From Bryobacterales bacterium (GTDB lineage: Bacteria; Acidobacteriota; Terriglobia; Bryobacterales; Bryobacteraceae), in the NCBI GenBank assembly GCA_027459465.1, contig DAIDIH010000307.1, forward strand, positions 1 to 64,000: 64,000 bases of DNA, given 5' to 3'. The notes beneath the pieces are model-generated. The model was not told the origin of the DNA. It did not search any database and saw only the letters and a program-made list of their open reading frames with translations. A program made the position numbers and the translations under genes. Below are positions 1 to 9,595 of the stretch, one piece after another. Position 1 is the first letter of the stretch, and every line of letters starts with the position of its first letter.

Positions 1-1311
1 GTCGTGTTCGGAGAAGTACTGGTCGATGCGGGAGTCGATTTGGTTGACGTCGTTGGAGGAGCTGCGGTTGACGTTGAAGTTGTTGTAGAGGCCGGGCTGG
101 GTGGGGGCGGGCATGAGTTGGAGGAGTTTGACGGCGTTGGGGTCGAGGCGGCTGGCGGGGATGGTGTTGCCGGGGAAGGGTTGGCGGATGTAGGCGCCGC
201 TCGAGTTGGTGGCGGTGGTGGTGGGATCGAAGATGGTGCCGATGGGGTACTGGTTGCCGTTGGCGTCGGTGAGGTGGCCGGTTTGGAGGGCCATGAGGTC
301 GGAGAAGTTGGTGTAGCCGCTCGCGGCTTCGGCCTGGGTGGGGACGGTGGCGGTTTGGGGGACGGCTTGGCGGATGCGGGTGCCTTCGTAGTCGGCGAAG
401 AAGAAGGTTTTGTTTTTGATGACGGGGCCGCCGATGGTGGCGCCGAACTGGTTTTGGCGGAAGGCACCTTTTTGGGAGCCGGTGGCGTTCTGGAAGAAGT
501 CGGCGGCGTCGAGGGCGTCGTTACGGAGGAACTCCCAGAGGCTGCCGTGGAACTCGTTGGTGCCGGATTTGAGGCTGGCGTTGAGGACGGCGCCGCCCGC
601 GCGGCCGAACTCGGCGCTGAAGGAGTTGGTTTGGAGCTTGAACTCGGCGATGGCGTCGATGGGGGGTTTGAGGACGTAGGCGGCGCCGCTCAAGAAGTCA
701 ACGGAGTTGCTGTTGTTGTCGATGCCGTCGAGGAGGTAGTTGTTCTGGTCGGCGCGAGTGCCGTTGGCTTCGAACCAGCCGTTGGCGTTGAGGCCGCGGC
801 CTTCGGGCTGGCCGGCGTTGACGCCGGTGGTGAGGCGGGCGAGGAAGGTGTAGTTGCGGCCGTTGAGGGGAAGGTCGTTGACGGACTGAGTGCCGATCAC
901 CTGGCCAACGGAGCCGGATTCGGTTTGCAGAACCGGGGCCTGGGCGCTGACGTCGACGGTGGTGGTGACTTCACCGGGCGAGAGGATGAAGTCGACGACG
1001 AGTTGCTGCTGGATGTTGAGCTGTTGGCCGGTTTTGCGTTGTTTTTTGAAGCCGGTCTGTTCGACCTCGACGGTGTAGGAGCCGATGCGGAGGGGGGTGA
1101 AGACGTAGTTGCCGGAGCTGGAGGTGGTGGTGGATTGGGTGAAGGAGGTTCCTTCGTTGAAGAGGGTGACTTTAGCGCCGGGGACGATGGCGCCGGTGGA
1201 GTCGCGGACGGTGCCGAGGATGGTACCTGTATCGACTTGCGCCTGGAGGGACGAAGCCGCAAGAATCAAAGCAAGTGTTGCCAGAGGAGCGCTGACGCGA
1301 GCACGAAGCAT
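1..1311 (-). CDS. TonB-dependent receptor with N-terminal carboxypeptidase-regulatory-like domain (partial, C-terminus outside window)
   Basis: Reading leftward from ATG at 1311, the frame stays open to the window edge (437 codons). A signal peptide (MLRARVSAPLATLALILAAS, then SLQAQ) precedes a CarboxypepD_reg-like beta-sandwich beginning GTILGTVRDSTGAIVPGAKV (about residues 30-110). A TonB plug-like region follows, with LPLNGRNYTFLARLTTGVN and LDGIDNNSNSVDF. This is the organisation of the large (about 1,000-1,200 residue) outer-membrane Oar/TonB-type transporters common in Acidobacteriota, so most of the barrel is missing. The likely role is binding or uptake of an oligosaccharide. It is divergent from the LacI regulator and sugar operon, which supports this. 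Family call is firm; substrate is inferred only from context. The long plus-strand open frame over the same bases is an antisense shadow. Confidence 0.88.
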   Translation of the reverse strand, partial: MLRARVSAPLATLALILAASSLQAQVDTGTILGTVRDSTGAIVPGAKVTLFNEGTSFTQSTTTSSSGNYVFTPLRIGSYTVEVEQTGFKKQRKTGQQLNIQQQLVVDFILSPGEVTTTVDVSAQAPVLQTESGSVGQVIGTQSVNDLPLNGRNYTFLARLTTGVNAGQPEGRGLNANGWFEANGTRADQNNYLLDGIDNNSNSVDFLSGAAYVLKPPIDAIAEFKLQTNSFSAEFGRAGGAVLNASLKSGTNEFHGSLWEFLRNDALDAADFFQNATGSQKGAFRQNQFGATIGGPVIKNKTFFFADYEGTRIRQAVPQTATVPTQAEAASGYTNFSDLMALQTGHLTDANGNQYPIGTIFDPTTTATNSSGAYIRQPFPGNTIPASRLDPNAVKLLQLMPAPTQPGLYNNFNVNRSSSNDVNQIDSRIDQYFSEHD

Positions 1312-1403
1312 GGTGCAACCGACCTTCCTTTCCCCAAAGTCCGATGAAAGCGATCTGTGATGGGGATGTTGTTTGAGGAAGGCTATCATGGAAAAATACT
1401 ATT

Positions 1404-1417
1404 GTCAACGTACACGG
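1404..1417. repeat. putative LacI operator copy 1 (GTCAACGTACACGG)
   Basis: The core AACGTACACGG recurs exactly at 1485-1495, and AACGTACAC recurs at 2634-2642 just before the GH2 gene. Copy 1 overlaps the end of a TTGACA-like -35 element of the leftward receptor gene, a position expected for a repressor site. Operator function is inferred from position and repetition. Confidence 0.45.
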
Positions 1418-1482
1418 CAATCGACATCGTCACTGATCGGCGAATCAGTAGCTTACACGGGATTTTTCTGATGCACTGCCGA

Positions 1483-1495
1483 TCAACGTACACGG
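1483..1495. repeat. putative LacI operator copy 2 (TCAACGTACACGG)
   Basis: Second copy of the core, 15 bp before the GTG start of the LacI-family gene. It sits where autoregulation would be expected. Confidence 0.45.
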
Positions 1496-1510
1496 AACGG
1501 GGAGAAGTTC

Positions 1511-2620
1511 GTGAGAGAACCAAATAAGCCATCCGGAATCAAAGACATAGCTAAGGCATTGGGAGTTTCGATCGGGACAGTGGACCGGGCGTTGCATGGG
1601 CGGCCGGGGGTGAATCCGATTACGCGGACTCGGGTCCTGCGGATGGCCAAGGAACTGGACTATCACCCGAACGTGGCGGCGCGGAACCTGAAGTTGAAGA
1701 AGAAGATCGTGATTGCGGTTTTGCTGCCCGAGGAGATCGCGTCGTTTTACGATGTTTTGCGCGAGGGGATCCGGGAGGCGGCGCGGCCGTTTGAGTCGAC
1801 GATCGAGTTGCAGTTCCGTTCGTATCCGCGGCTGGGGGAAGGGGACGCGGCGTTGTTCGAGCAGGCGCTGGAGCAGGGGGCGAACGGGATCATTCTGGCG
1901 CCTGGGCGGCCGGATGCCCTGAAGACGCTGATCCGGAGGGCGGCGCGGAACCGGGTGCCGGTGGTGTGCGTGACCACCGATGCGCCGGGGACGGAGCGGC
2001 TGGCGACGGTTTCGAGCGACGCCTATACGAGTGGGTCGATGGTGGCGGAGTTGCTGAGCCGGTGTCTGCCGCGCGGGGGCGAAGTGCTGATTGTGACGGG
2101 GGATTTGGGCACGTACGACCATGCGGAGAAAGTGCGGGGGTTCCGGGAGATGCTGGGGCGGATGTCGAGCGGGCTGAGCGTGGCCGAGGTTATAGAGGCG
2201 CATGACGATCCGGAGCTGGCGTACCGGATGACGGCGGAGAGCCTGGCGCGGCGGCCGGAGTTGAGCGCGGTGTATGTGAGCACGGCGAACTCAATGCCGG
2301 TGGTGCGGGCGCTGGATGAGCGGGGGGTGTTGGGGCAGGTGACGGTGATGACGACGGACTTGTTTCCGACGCTGGCGCCGCTGATCCGGAGCGGGAAGGT
2401 GATGGGGACGGTGTATCAGCGGCCGCGGGCGCAGGGGCGGATGGCGTTCCAGGCGCTGTATCAGTTTCTGGTGGAGGGCAACTGCCCGCAGGTGCGGCAT
2501 CGGGTGCCGCCGCACGTGATTTTGCGGAGCAATCTGGAGTTGTTTCTGGAGATTTTGCCGGGGGATTTTGAGGAGGCGGTGGGGCCGCTGGAGGGGGTGG
2601 AGGGGGGACAGGAAGGTTGA
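1511..2620 (+). CDS. LacI-family transcriptional regulator
   Basis: A 369-residue protein starting at GTG 1511. The N-terminal LacI helix-turn-helix is clear: IKDIAKALGVSIGTVDRALH, then PGVNPITRTRVLRMAKELDY (residues about 10-55), followed by the hinge region HPNVAARNLKLKK. Residues about 65-345 form a periplasmic-binding-protein-like effector domain of the sugar-binding (Peripla_BP_4) type. The protein should bind a sugar or derivative and control the adjacent GH2/DUF5107/MFS genes and the divergent receptor. The AACGTACAC repeats upstream of this gene, the receptor and the GH2 gene are candidate operators. Length is normal. The last residues are glycine-rich and overlap no other real gene; GH2 begins 31 bp later. 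Confidence 0.93.
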   Translation: MREPNKPSGIKDIAKALGVSIGTVDRALHGRPGVNPITRTRVLRMAKELDYHPNVAARNLKLKKKIVIAVLLPEEIASFYDVLREGIREAARPFESTIELQFRSYPRLGEGDAALFEQALEQGANGIILAPGRPDALKTLIRRAARNRVPVVCVTTDAPGTERLATVSSDAYTSGSMVAELLSRCLPRGGEVLIVTGDLGTYDHAEKVRGFREMLGRMSSGLSVAEVIEAHDDPELAYRMTAESLARRPELSAVYVSTANSMPVVRALDERGVLGQVTVMTTDLFPTLAPLIRSGKVMGTVYQRPRAQGRMAFQALYQFLVEGNCPQVRHRVPPHVILRSNLELFLEILPGDFEEAVGPLEGVEGGQEG

Positions 2621-2632
2621 CAGGGCGTCCGG

Positions 2633-2643
2633 TAACGTACACA
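2633..2643. repeat. putative LacI operator copy 3 (TAACGTACACA)
   Basis: Shares AACGTACAC with the two copies upstream of the regulator. It ends 8 bp before the ATG of the GH2 gene, so it would lie in the leader or at the promoter of the sugar operon. Confidence 0.4.
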
Positions 2644-2651
2644 CTACTCCT

Positions 2652-4751
2652 ATGTCCTCACGCCGTAATTTTCTCGCCGGGTCGGCCGTATTGGCTGCCG
2701 GCGCTTTGGGAGTAAGTCCGGTTGAGGGCGCGCCGCGGCCGGCGAGGGCGGTGGAGACGGAGGAGTGGAGTTTGTGCGGGGACTGGCGGTTCCGCACGGA
2801 TGCGGCCGGGAGCGGGGAAGCCGACCATTGGTTTGCGGACGCGGCTCCAGCGGGGGAGTGGGACACGGTGGCGGTGCCGCATACGTGGCAGATCGATGAG
2901 CGATATGTGGAATACCGGGGCGTGGCGTGGTACCGGCGGGAGTTCGACGCTTTGCCGGGTTGGCAGGGGATGGCGGTACGGGTCGAATTCGAGGCGGTGT
3001 TTCATTCGGCGCGGGTTTGGGTGAACGGGGTGCTGGTTGGGGAGCATCTCAAGAAGGGCTACACGGCGTTTGCGTTCGACATCACGCGCCTGGTGCGGTA
3101 CGGCCGCCCGAACGTGATTGCGGTTCGGGTGGACAACGCATTTAACGAGGCCATGCTGCCACGGGGGCGGTCGAGCGACTGGGCGCACGATGGGGGGATT
3201 TTCCGGCCGGTCGAACTGCTGATTACGCCGGAGGCGTTCGTGGAAGCGGCGGACGTGGATACGGTTCCGGATTTCGCGCGAGGGAGTGCGCGGCTGGACA
3301 TTACCGTGCATGGGCGGAACGCGGGCGGACGGGGGTGGAAAGGCGCGGCCGGGGCGAGGGTGATCGAGCGGGAGACGGGGCTGATTGCGGCTTCGAAGGA
3401 GAATGCGGCGGAGATGGAGGTGGCCGCGGGCGCGGGAGGAGTTAGTAAGTTCGCGGTCGAGTTAGACCATGCTAAGTTCTGGCATTTTGACCATCCGGCG
3501 CTATATGACCTGGAAGTTACTCTGGGTGGCGAGGCGGGGCACCGGTTCCTGACGTCGTTCGGGGTGCGCAAGTTCGAGGTCCGGGGGCAGGGGCTGTATC
3601 TGAACAACGAGCGGGTGCGGCTGATGGGCGCGGAGAGGATGGCGGGGAGCAATCCGGAGTATGGGATGGCGGAGCCGGAATCCTGGATTGTGCGCGACCA
3701 TGACGATTTGAAGTATCTGAACTGCGTGTTCACGCGTGTGCACTGGCCGCAGGATAAGCGGGTGCTGGAGTACTGCGACGAACACGGCATTCTGATTCAG
3801 ACGGAGGTGCCGGCGTGGGGTCCGAACACGTTCGCCGGGATGACGGGCGAGCCGTCGCAGGACATTCTCGAAAACGGGCTGGAGCAGTTGCGCGAGATGG
3901 TGTCCCGGGACCGGAACCATCCCTCGATCGGCTCATGGGGCGTGTGCAACGAGATCAACGGGCAGAATCCGCCGGCGTACGCGTTCGCCAAGCGGATGTA
4001 TGAGGAGGCAAAGAAGATCGATCCGGGGAGGCTGGTGAGTTACGCGTCCCATTCGTTGTTCCACACGCCGGGCAAGGATGTGGCCGGGCTGATGGACTTC
4101 GTGATGATGAACGAGTATTACGGGAGCTGGCAGAAGGGCGGGCCGGAGGATCTGAGGAAGACGGTGGACGGGGTGCACGCGGCGTTCCCGGACAAGCCGA
4201 TTGTGATTAGCGAGTACGGCTACTGCGCTTGCACGGCGGACCGACCGGAGGGCGACCAGATGCGGCGCGAGGTGCTGGCGGCGCAAGATGAGGTGTTCCG
4301 CGAGCGGGATTACATGGCAGGACTGATTTTCTTCTGTTACAACGATTACCGGACGCACGTGGGCGACCGGGGATTGGGCGTGATGCGGCAGAGGGTGCAT
4401 GGCGTGGTGGACTTATACGGCGAGCCGAAGGGTTCTTATGAGCTGCTGCGGACGGAGTCGAGTCCTATCGCGGCGCTGAAGGTGGAAGGGAATCCGAAGG
4501 AATTGAAACTGACGGTGCGGACGCGGGCGCATGTGCCGAGTTACGTTTTGCGGGGGTATAAGCTGCGCGGTGTTTACTACGGCTCCGGGGAGATTCCGGT
4601 GGAGCGGAAGGAAGTCGATTTACCCGACTTATCGCCGGGACAGGCGGTGGATGTGAGCATGGCGTTCAGCGAGGCGATGCCGCTGAAGATCGAGTTTGAC
4701 ATATTGCGGCCGGAGGGCTTTTCGGCTTATTCCCAGACCTGGAAGCTGTGA
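2652..4751 (+). CDS. glycoside hydrolase family 2 enzyme, Tat-exported (beta-galactosidase/beta-glucuronidase type)
   Basis: The best start is ATG 2652, giving 699 residues; an upstream in-frame ATG at 2568 would add a nonsense arginine-rich leader inside the LacI gene. The N-terminus carries a twin-arginine signal, SSRRNFLAGSAVLAAGALG, so the folded enzyme is probably exported. Domains follow GH2 order: sugar-binding beta-sandwich (about 40-215), immunoglobulin-like domain (about 220-320), then the TIM barrel. The barrel has the acid/base motif GSWGVCNEING (Glu434) and the nucleophile motif VISEYGY (Glu521). It hydrolyses a beta-linked glycoside; exact sugar cannot be read from sequence. The following gene starts 4 bp after its stop, so the two are co-translated. 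Confidence 0.92.
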   Translation: MSSRRNFLAGSAVLAAGALGVSPVEGAPRPARAVETEEWSLCGDWRFRTDAAGSGEADHWFADAAPAGEWDTVAVPHTWQIDERYVEYRGVAWYRREFDALPGWQGMAVRVEFEAVFHSARVWVNGVLVGEHLKKGYTAFAFDITRLVRYGRPNVIAVRVDNAFNEAMLPRGRSSDWAHDGGIFRPVELLITPEAFVEAADVDTVPDFARGSARLDITVHGRNAGGRGWKGAAGARVIERETGLIAASKENAAEMEVAAGAGGVSKFAVELDHAKFWHFDHPALYDLEVTLGGEAGHRFLTSFGVRKFEVRGQGLYLNNERVRLMGAERMAGSNPEYGMAEPESWIVRDHDDLKYLNCVFTRVHWPQDKRVLEYCDEHGILIQTEVPAWGPNTFAGMTGEPSQDILENGLEQLREMVSRDRNHPSIGSWGVCNEINGQNPPAYAFAKRMYEEAKKIDPGRLVSYASHSLFHTPGKDVAGLMDFVMMNEYYGSWQKGGPEDLRKTVDGVHAAFPDKPIVISEYGYCACTADRPEGDQMRREVLAAQDEVFRERDYMAGLIFFCYNDYRTHVGDRGLGVMRQRVHGVVDLYGEPKGSYELLRTESSPIAALKVEGNPKELKLTVRTRAHVPSYVLRGYKLRGVYYGSGEIPVERKEVDLPDLSPGQAVDVSMAFSEAMPLKIEFDILRPEGFSAYSQTWKL

Positions 4752-4755
4752 AACC

Positions 4756-7700
4756 GTGAAGCCGTTCGAGTTGCCGCGAGCGCCGCGCACGCTGGAAGGT
4801 CCGGTGAAGGCATGGGCCGAAGCGGTGTGCATACCGGCTTATGAGCCGCTGGCGCCGGACAAGAACCCGATGTTTCTGGACAAGCGGGTGTACCAGGGCT
4901 CGAGCGGGCGCGTGTATCCGCTGCCTTTCATCGACCGGATTTCGACCGAGCGGAAAGATAAGTGGTGGAACGCGGTACATATCGAGAACGAGTATCTGCG
5001 GGTGATGTTGCTGCCCGAGATCGGCGGGCGGATTCACGCCGGGCTGGACAAGACGAACGGATACGATTTTTTCTACCGGCAGAACGTGATCAAGCCGGCG
5101 CTGGTGGGGCTCGCCGGGCCGTGGATTTCGGGCGGAGTGGAGTTCAACTGGCCGCAGCATCATCGTCCAGCGACGTTCATGCCGGTGGACTATCACATAG
5201 AGGAGCACGGCGACGGGTCGCGGACGGTGTGGCTGAGCGATTACGATCCGATGCTGCGGATGAAGGGGATGCACGGGGTATGTTTGCACCCGGGCAGCGC
5301 GCTGCTGGAGTTGAAGGTCCGGCTTTACAACGGGACGCCGCTCGTGCAGACGTTTCTGTGGTGGGCGAACGCGGCGGTGCGGGTGCATGAGTTGTACCAG
5401 TCGTTTTTCCCCGAGGACGTGCACTTCGTGGCCGATCATGCCAAGCGGGCGATGAGCACGTTTCCTTTGTGCGAGGGTGTTTACTACGGCATAGATTATG
5501 GGGCTCGGGGACGAAACGGGAAGGCGGCGGCGGCGCGGGGCGAGAAGTATGTTCCGACGGGAACTTATGCGCCGAACGATCTAAGTTGGTATGCAAACAT
5601 ACCCGTGCCGACTTCTTACATGGCGCTGGGTTCGCAGGAAGATTTTTTCGGCGGATACGACCATAAGTTCGAGGCTGGGGTGGTGCATGTGGCCGAACAC
5701 CGGATCGCGCCGGGGAAGAAACAGTGGACGTGGGGCAACCATGCGTTTGGGCGGGCGTGGGACCGGAATCTGAGCGACGATGAAGGGCCGTATATCGAGC
5801 TGATGGCGGGAGTGTATACGGACAATCAGCCTGACTTTTCGTTTCTGGCGCCGGGGGAGACGAAGGCGTTTCAGCAGTATTGGTATCCGATCCAGAAGAT
5901 TGGTCCAGCGCAGAAGGCGAATACGGAGGCAGCGGTCAGTCTGAGGGTGAGGGGCGGCGTGGCCCGGGTGGGAGTTTGCGTGACGCGTGCGTTGGATGGA
6001 GCGGCGGTTCGTCTGCTCTATGGGCCGAGCGTGATCGGCGAGTGGGTGAGGGATCTCAAGCCAGGTGCGCCTTTGGTGGAGGAGTTGCGGTTGCCGGAGG
6101 GTGTGGAAGATGCCGGTCTAACGCTGGCGGTCGATGAGCGCGGGGGCGAGGAAGTGATCCGGTACGAGCGGGTGAAGCGGGAGGCGGGGAAGCCGCCGGC
6201 GCCGGCAAGCGAGCCGTTGCCGCCCGCGCAGATGGCGAGCGTGGATGAGCTTTATGTGACGGGGATGCACCTGGAGCAGTACCGGCACGCGACGCGAAGG
6301 CCGGAGGACTACTGGCGCGAGGCGTTGCGGCGGGATGCGGGGGATGGGCGGTCGAACAATGCGCTGGGACTTTGGCATCTGCGGCGGGGCGAGTTCGCGA
6401 TGGCCGAGGAATGTTTCCGCCGGGCGATTGCGAGGCTGACACAGAGGAATCCGAATCCGTATGACGGGGAGCCGTACTACAACCTGGGCTTGGCGCTTCG
6501 GTATCGCGGGAAAGACGAGGAAGCATACGACGCGTTATTCAAGGCGACATGGAACAGCGCGTGGCGGGGGCCGGCGTATTTGGCGATCGGGGAGATGGAG
6601 GCGAAGCGCGGGAGGTGGCGAGCGGCGCTGGCGCACGTTGAGGAGGCACTTCTCAACGGGGCGATGCACCTGAAGGCGCGCAACGTGGCCGTTGTGGCGA
6701 GGCGTAAGTTGGGCGACGCGGCGGGAGCGGAGAAGTTACTCGAAGAAACTCTGGCGCAAGACCCGCTGGATGCATGGGCGCTCTATTTGAGAGAGCCGTG
6801 GGCGCGGATGACGAATGCGGTGCGGATCGATTTGGCGTGCGATTACGAGCGTCTGGGTTTGTACGACGAGGCGACGGCGATTCTTACGGCGTGCGACCGG
6901 GGGGCGAAGGACGGCACGGCGCCGATGGTATTCTACGCGGCGGCGTACTGCCAGACGAAGGCGGGAAACCGGGAAGCGGCGGCGAAGTTCCGGCGGGAAG
7001 CGGAGGCGGCGCGGCCGGACTACTGTTTTCCGAGCCGGCTGGAAGAGATTCTGATGCTGGAGGCGGCGATGGAGGCGAATCCCCGGGATGGGCGCGCGGC
7101 GTATTATTTGGGCAACCTGTTCTATGACCGGCGGCGGCATGCGGAGGCGATTGCGCTGTGGGAGCGGGCGGCGGAACTCGAGCCGGGGTTTCCGACGGTG
7201 TGGCGGAACTTAGGCATTGCGTACTTCAACGTGACGGGCGATGCGGGGAAGGCGCGGGCAGCGTTTGACCGGGCGTTTGCGGCCGGAGCGGGAGACGCGC
7301 GGGTTCTCTACGAGCGGGACCAGCTTTGGAAGCGGACGGGGGAGCGGCCGGAGCGGCGGCTGGAAGAGATCGGGAGGTTTCCGGAGTTAGTGCGGCAGAG
7401 GGACGACTTATCGGTGGAGTTAGCCGCGCTGTATAACCAGACGGGTGCGCCGGAGAAAGCGTTGGCGGTGATGGAGGGGCGGCGGTTCCAGCCGTGGGAA
7501 GGCGGCGAGGGATTGGCGCTGGGGCAGTTTGTGGCGGCGCAGGTGGCGCTGGCGAGGCGTGCGGTTTCCGAGCGGGACTTCGGGGAGGCGATCCGGCGTT
7601 TGGAGCGGTCGCTCGATCCACCGGAGAGCCTGGGCGAGGCGTGGCATCCGCTGGCGAGCCGGAGTAACATCTTTTACTGGCTTGGCGCCGCCTGCCAGGG

Positions 7701-8148
7701 CGCGGGAGACGAGGCGGCGGCGCGGCAATACTGGGGCATGGCGGCGGAAGAGCGCGGGGATTTTCAGCAGATGGCGGTGCAGGAGTTTTCCCCGATGAGT
7801 TACTACAGCGGACTGTCGCTGGCTTGTCTCGGCAAGACGGAGGAAGCCCGGCGGATGTTCGAGCAGATGCTGGAGTACGCGAAAAACCTGCGGACGACGG
7901 TGCCGAAGATCGACTATTTCGCCACTTCGCTGCCCCTGATGCTGCTGTTCAACGATGATTTGCGAAAGCGCAACGAGGTGACAGCAGCGTTTCTGGCGGC
8001 GCAGGCGAAGTTGGGGCTGGGCGAAAAGGCGGAAGGGTTGGAGTTACTGCGAGGCGTGCTTTCGGCGGACCGCAATCATGCGGGGGCGGCGGACCTGATA
8101 GCGGAACTCGAACTCGAGGCGGAACCTCGCTCCGCCGCGAGGAACTGA
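4756..8148 (+). CDS. DUF5107 domain protein with C-terminal TPR repeats
   Basis: About 1,130 residues from GTG 4756, 4 bp after the GH2 stop. The open frame extends upstream to 4696, but that part lies inside GH2. The N-terminal third matches the DUF5107 family (galactose-mutarotase-like fold): LPEIGGRIHAGLDKTNGYDF, FISGGVEFNWPQHH-like and WGNHAFGRAWDRN segments. From about residue 480 to the end there are many tetratricopeptide-like repeats with alanine/arginine-rich helices, for example YYNLGLALRYRGKDEEAYDA and AAYYLGNLFYDRRRHAEAIA. DUF5107-TPR proteins regularly sit beside glycoside hydrolases and are thought to handle carbohydrates; biochemical function is not established. No signal peptide is evident. 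The MFS porter begins 5-8 bp downstream. Confidence 0.85.
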   Translation: MKPFELPRAPRTLEGPVKAWAEAVCIPAYEPLAPDKNPMFLDKRVYQGSSGRVYPLPFIDRISTERKDKWWNAVHIENEYLRVMLLPEIGGRIHAGLDKTNGYDFFYRQNVIKPALVGLAGPWISGGVEFNWPQHHRPATFMPVDYHIEEHGDGSRTVWLSDYDPMLRMKGMHGVCLHPGSALLELKVRLYNGTPLVQTFLWWANAAVRVHELYQSFFPEDVHFVADHAKRAMSTFPLCEGVYYGIDYGARGRNGKAAAARGEKYVPTGTYAPNDLSWYANIPVPTSYMALGSQEDFFGGYDHKFEAGVVHVAEHRIAPGKKQWTWGNHAFGRAWDRNLSDDEGPYIELMAGVYTDNQPDFSFLAPGETKAFQQYWYPIQKIGPAQKANTEAAVSLRVRGGVARVGVCVTRALDGAAVRLLYGPSVIGEWVRDLKPGAPLVEELRLPEGVEDAGLTLAVDERGGEEVIRYERVKREAGKPPAPASEPLPPAQMASVDELYVTGMHLEQYRHATRRPEDYWREALRRDAGDGRSNNALGLWHLRRGEFAMAEECFRRAIARLTQRNPNPYDGEPYYNLGLALRYRGKDEEAYDALFKATWNSAWRGPAYLAIGEMEAKRGRWRAALAHVEEALLNGAMHLKARNVAVVARRKLGDAAGAEKLLEETLAQDPLDAWALYLREPWARMTNAVRIDLACDYERLGLYDEATAILTACDRGAKDGTAPMVFYAAAYCQTKAGNREAAAKFRREAEAARPDYCFPSRLEEILMLEAAMEANPRDGRAAYYLGNLFYDRRRHAEAIALWERAAELEPGFPTVWRNLGIAYFNVTGDAGKARAAFDRAFAAGAGDARVLYERDQLWKRTGERPERRLEEIGRFPELVRQRDDLSVELAALYNQTGAPEKALAVMEGRRFQPWEGGEGLALGQFVAAQVALARRAVSERDFGEAIRRLERSLDPPESLGEAWHPLASRSNIFYWLGAACQGAGDEAAARQYWGMAAEERGDFQQMAVQEFSPMSYYSGLSLACLGKTEEARRMFEQMLEYAKNLRTTVPKIDYFATSLPLMLLFNDDLRKRNEVTAAFLAAQAKLGLGEKAEGLELLRGVLSADRNHAGAADLIAELELEAEPRSAARN

Positions 8149-8153
8149 GGGCC

Positions 8154-9587
8154 TTGGTGCACGACGGGCGCGCATTCGCGGGTCAGGCGGCGAGCGGCAT
8201 CGAGTACCGCACCGGGTATACCTGGATGATTGCGACCGTGGCCGCGCTGGGCGGTTTGCTGTTCGGCTACGACTGGGTGGTGATCGGCGGGGCGAAGGCG
8301 TTTTACGAAACTTACTTTCAACTGCACTCAGCGGAGCTGATCGGATGGGCGAACAGTTGCGCGCTGTTAGGTTGTCTGATCGGCTCGGTGATGTCGGGAG
8401 TGATGGCGGACCGGTTCGGACGGAAGCCGCTGCTGATTCTCTCGGCGTTTCTGTTCGCGGCGTCGTCGGTGTTGACGGGGTGGGCGCCGGAGTTTGCCTG
8501 GTTTGTGACGTGGCGGATCTGCGGGGGCGTAGCGATCGGAATCGCGTCGAACGTATCGCCGTTGTACATCGCCGAAATTAGTCCTGCGGCGTGGCGCGGG
8601 CGCCTCGTGGCGCTGAACCAATTGACCATCGTCGTGGGGATTTTGGCGGCGCAGGTGGTGAACTGGCTGATTGCGGACGCGGTGCCTGAAAACGCGACGG
8701 CGGAGATGATCCGGCTGTCGTGGAACGGGCAGGCGGGGTGGCGGTGGATGTTCACGGCGGTGGCGGCGCCGGCGCTGGTGTTCTTCGCGAGCGCGTGGAT
8801 TGTTCCGGAGAGCCCACGGTGGCTGCTGCGGCGGGGGCGGACGGAGGCGGCGCGGAAGACGCTGGAGCGGATCGGAGGGGAGACGCATGCGGCGCGGTCG
8901 CTTGCCGAGATCGAGGAGACGCTTCATGCGGGGCCAGACGGTGGAGGAGGTTGGACGCATCTGCGGACGCGGGCGATGGGCAAGATCCTTCTGGTTGGCG
9001 TGGGGCTGGCGGTTCTGCAGCAGTGGTGCGGGATCAACGTGATTTTTAACTACGCCGAGGAGATTTACCGCGGCGCGGGGTACGGGATCAGCGGGATGCT
9101 GTTCAACGTGGTGATTACGGGGGTGGTGAACCTGGTGTTCACGCTCGTGGCGCTGGGATTTGTGGACCGGACCGGGAGGCGGTCCCTGATGCTCGTGGGC
9201 TGCGGCGGGCTTGCGGTGTCGCATCTGCTGATCGGCTTTGCGTACATGGCGCAGTTGCGGGGCGCGACGGTGCTGGTGCTGACGCTCTGCACGATCGGAT
9301 GCTACGCGATGACGCTGGCGCCGGTTACGTGGGTGTTGATTTCGGAGATATTCCCGAACCGGGTTCGCGGGGCGGCGGTGTCGGTATCCGTGTCGGCGTT
9401 GTGGATTGCTTCCTTCCTTCTGACTTACACGTTCCCGCTGCTCGAGCGGAGCGTGGGGCAGGCGGGGACTTTCTGGACTTACTCAGGGTTCTGCGTGGCG
9501 GGGTTCGTGTTTGTGTACGGTTCGGTGCGGGAGACGAAGGGGAGGACGCTCGAGGAGATCGAGCGGGGATTCGATTTGCCGGCGTAG
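8154..9587 (+). CDS. MFS sugar porter (sugar:H+ symporter family)
   Basis: 477 residues if TTG 8154 is used, 476 with the adjacent GTG 8157. Twelve hydrophobic segments and all sugar-porter signatures are present: GGLLFGYDWVVIGGA in TM1, DRFGRKPLL after TM2, PESPRWLL before the central loop, VDRTGRRSLML after TM8, and the C-terminal RETKGRTLEEIE. The resemblance is to XylE/GalP-type proton symporters. It probably imports the monosaccharide released by the upstream GH2 enzyme. The locus therefore reads as receptor, hydrolase, DUF5107 partner and importer under LacI control. A 32-bp direct repeat begins 9 bp after the stop codon. Confidence 0.92.
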   Translation: MVHDGRAFAGQAASGIEYRTGYTWMIATVAALGGLLFGYDWVVIGGAKAFYETYFQLHSAELIGWANSCALLGCLIGSVMSGVMADRFGRKPLLILSAFLFAASSVLTGWAPEFAWFVTWRICGGVAIGIASNVSPLYIAEISPAAWRGRLVALNQLTIVVGILAAQVVNWLIADAVPENATAEMIRLSWNGQAGWRWMFTAVAAPALVFFASAWIVPESPRWLLRRGRTEAARKTLERIGGETHAARSLAEIEETLHAGPDGGGGWTHLRTRAMGKILLVGVGLAVLQQWCGINVIFNYAEEIYRGAGYGISGMLFNVVITGVVNLVFTLVALGFVDRTGRRSLMLVGCGGLAVSHLLIGFAYMAQLRGATVLVLTLCTIGCYAMTLAPVTWVLISEIFPNRVRGAAVSVSVSALWIASFLLTYTFPLLERSVGQAGTFWTYSGFCVAGFVFVYGSVRETKGRTLEEIERGFDLPA

Positions 9588-9595
9588 TGGGGCGG

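Larger units (their letters stand above)
1312..1510. promoter_or_regulatory. divergent promoter region between the TonB receptor and LacI regulator genes
   Basis: This 199-bp intergenic stretch is AT-richer than its surroundings. On the minus strand a TTGACA -35-like hexamer lies at 1408-1403, directly abutting a copy of the AACGTACACGG repeat; I see no good -10. A second repeat copy ends 15 bp before the LacI start codon. A weaker variant (CTTACACGG, about 1452-1460) lies between them. The layout suits control of both divergent genes by the LacI protein. Confidence 0.55.

Noticed and set aside
4-1347. 447-codon plus-strand open frame
   Set aside because: Antisense shadow of the TonB-dependent receptor; the product is a Gly/Val/Glu/Asp-rich string with no domain, and the minus strand gives a clear receptor.
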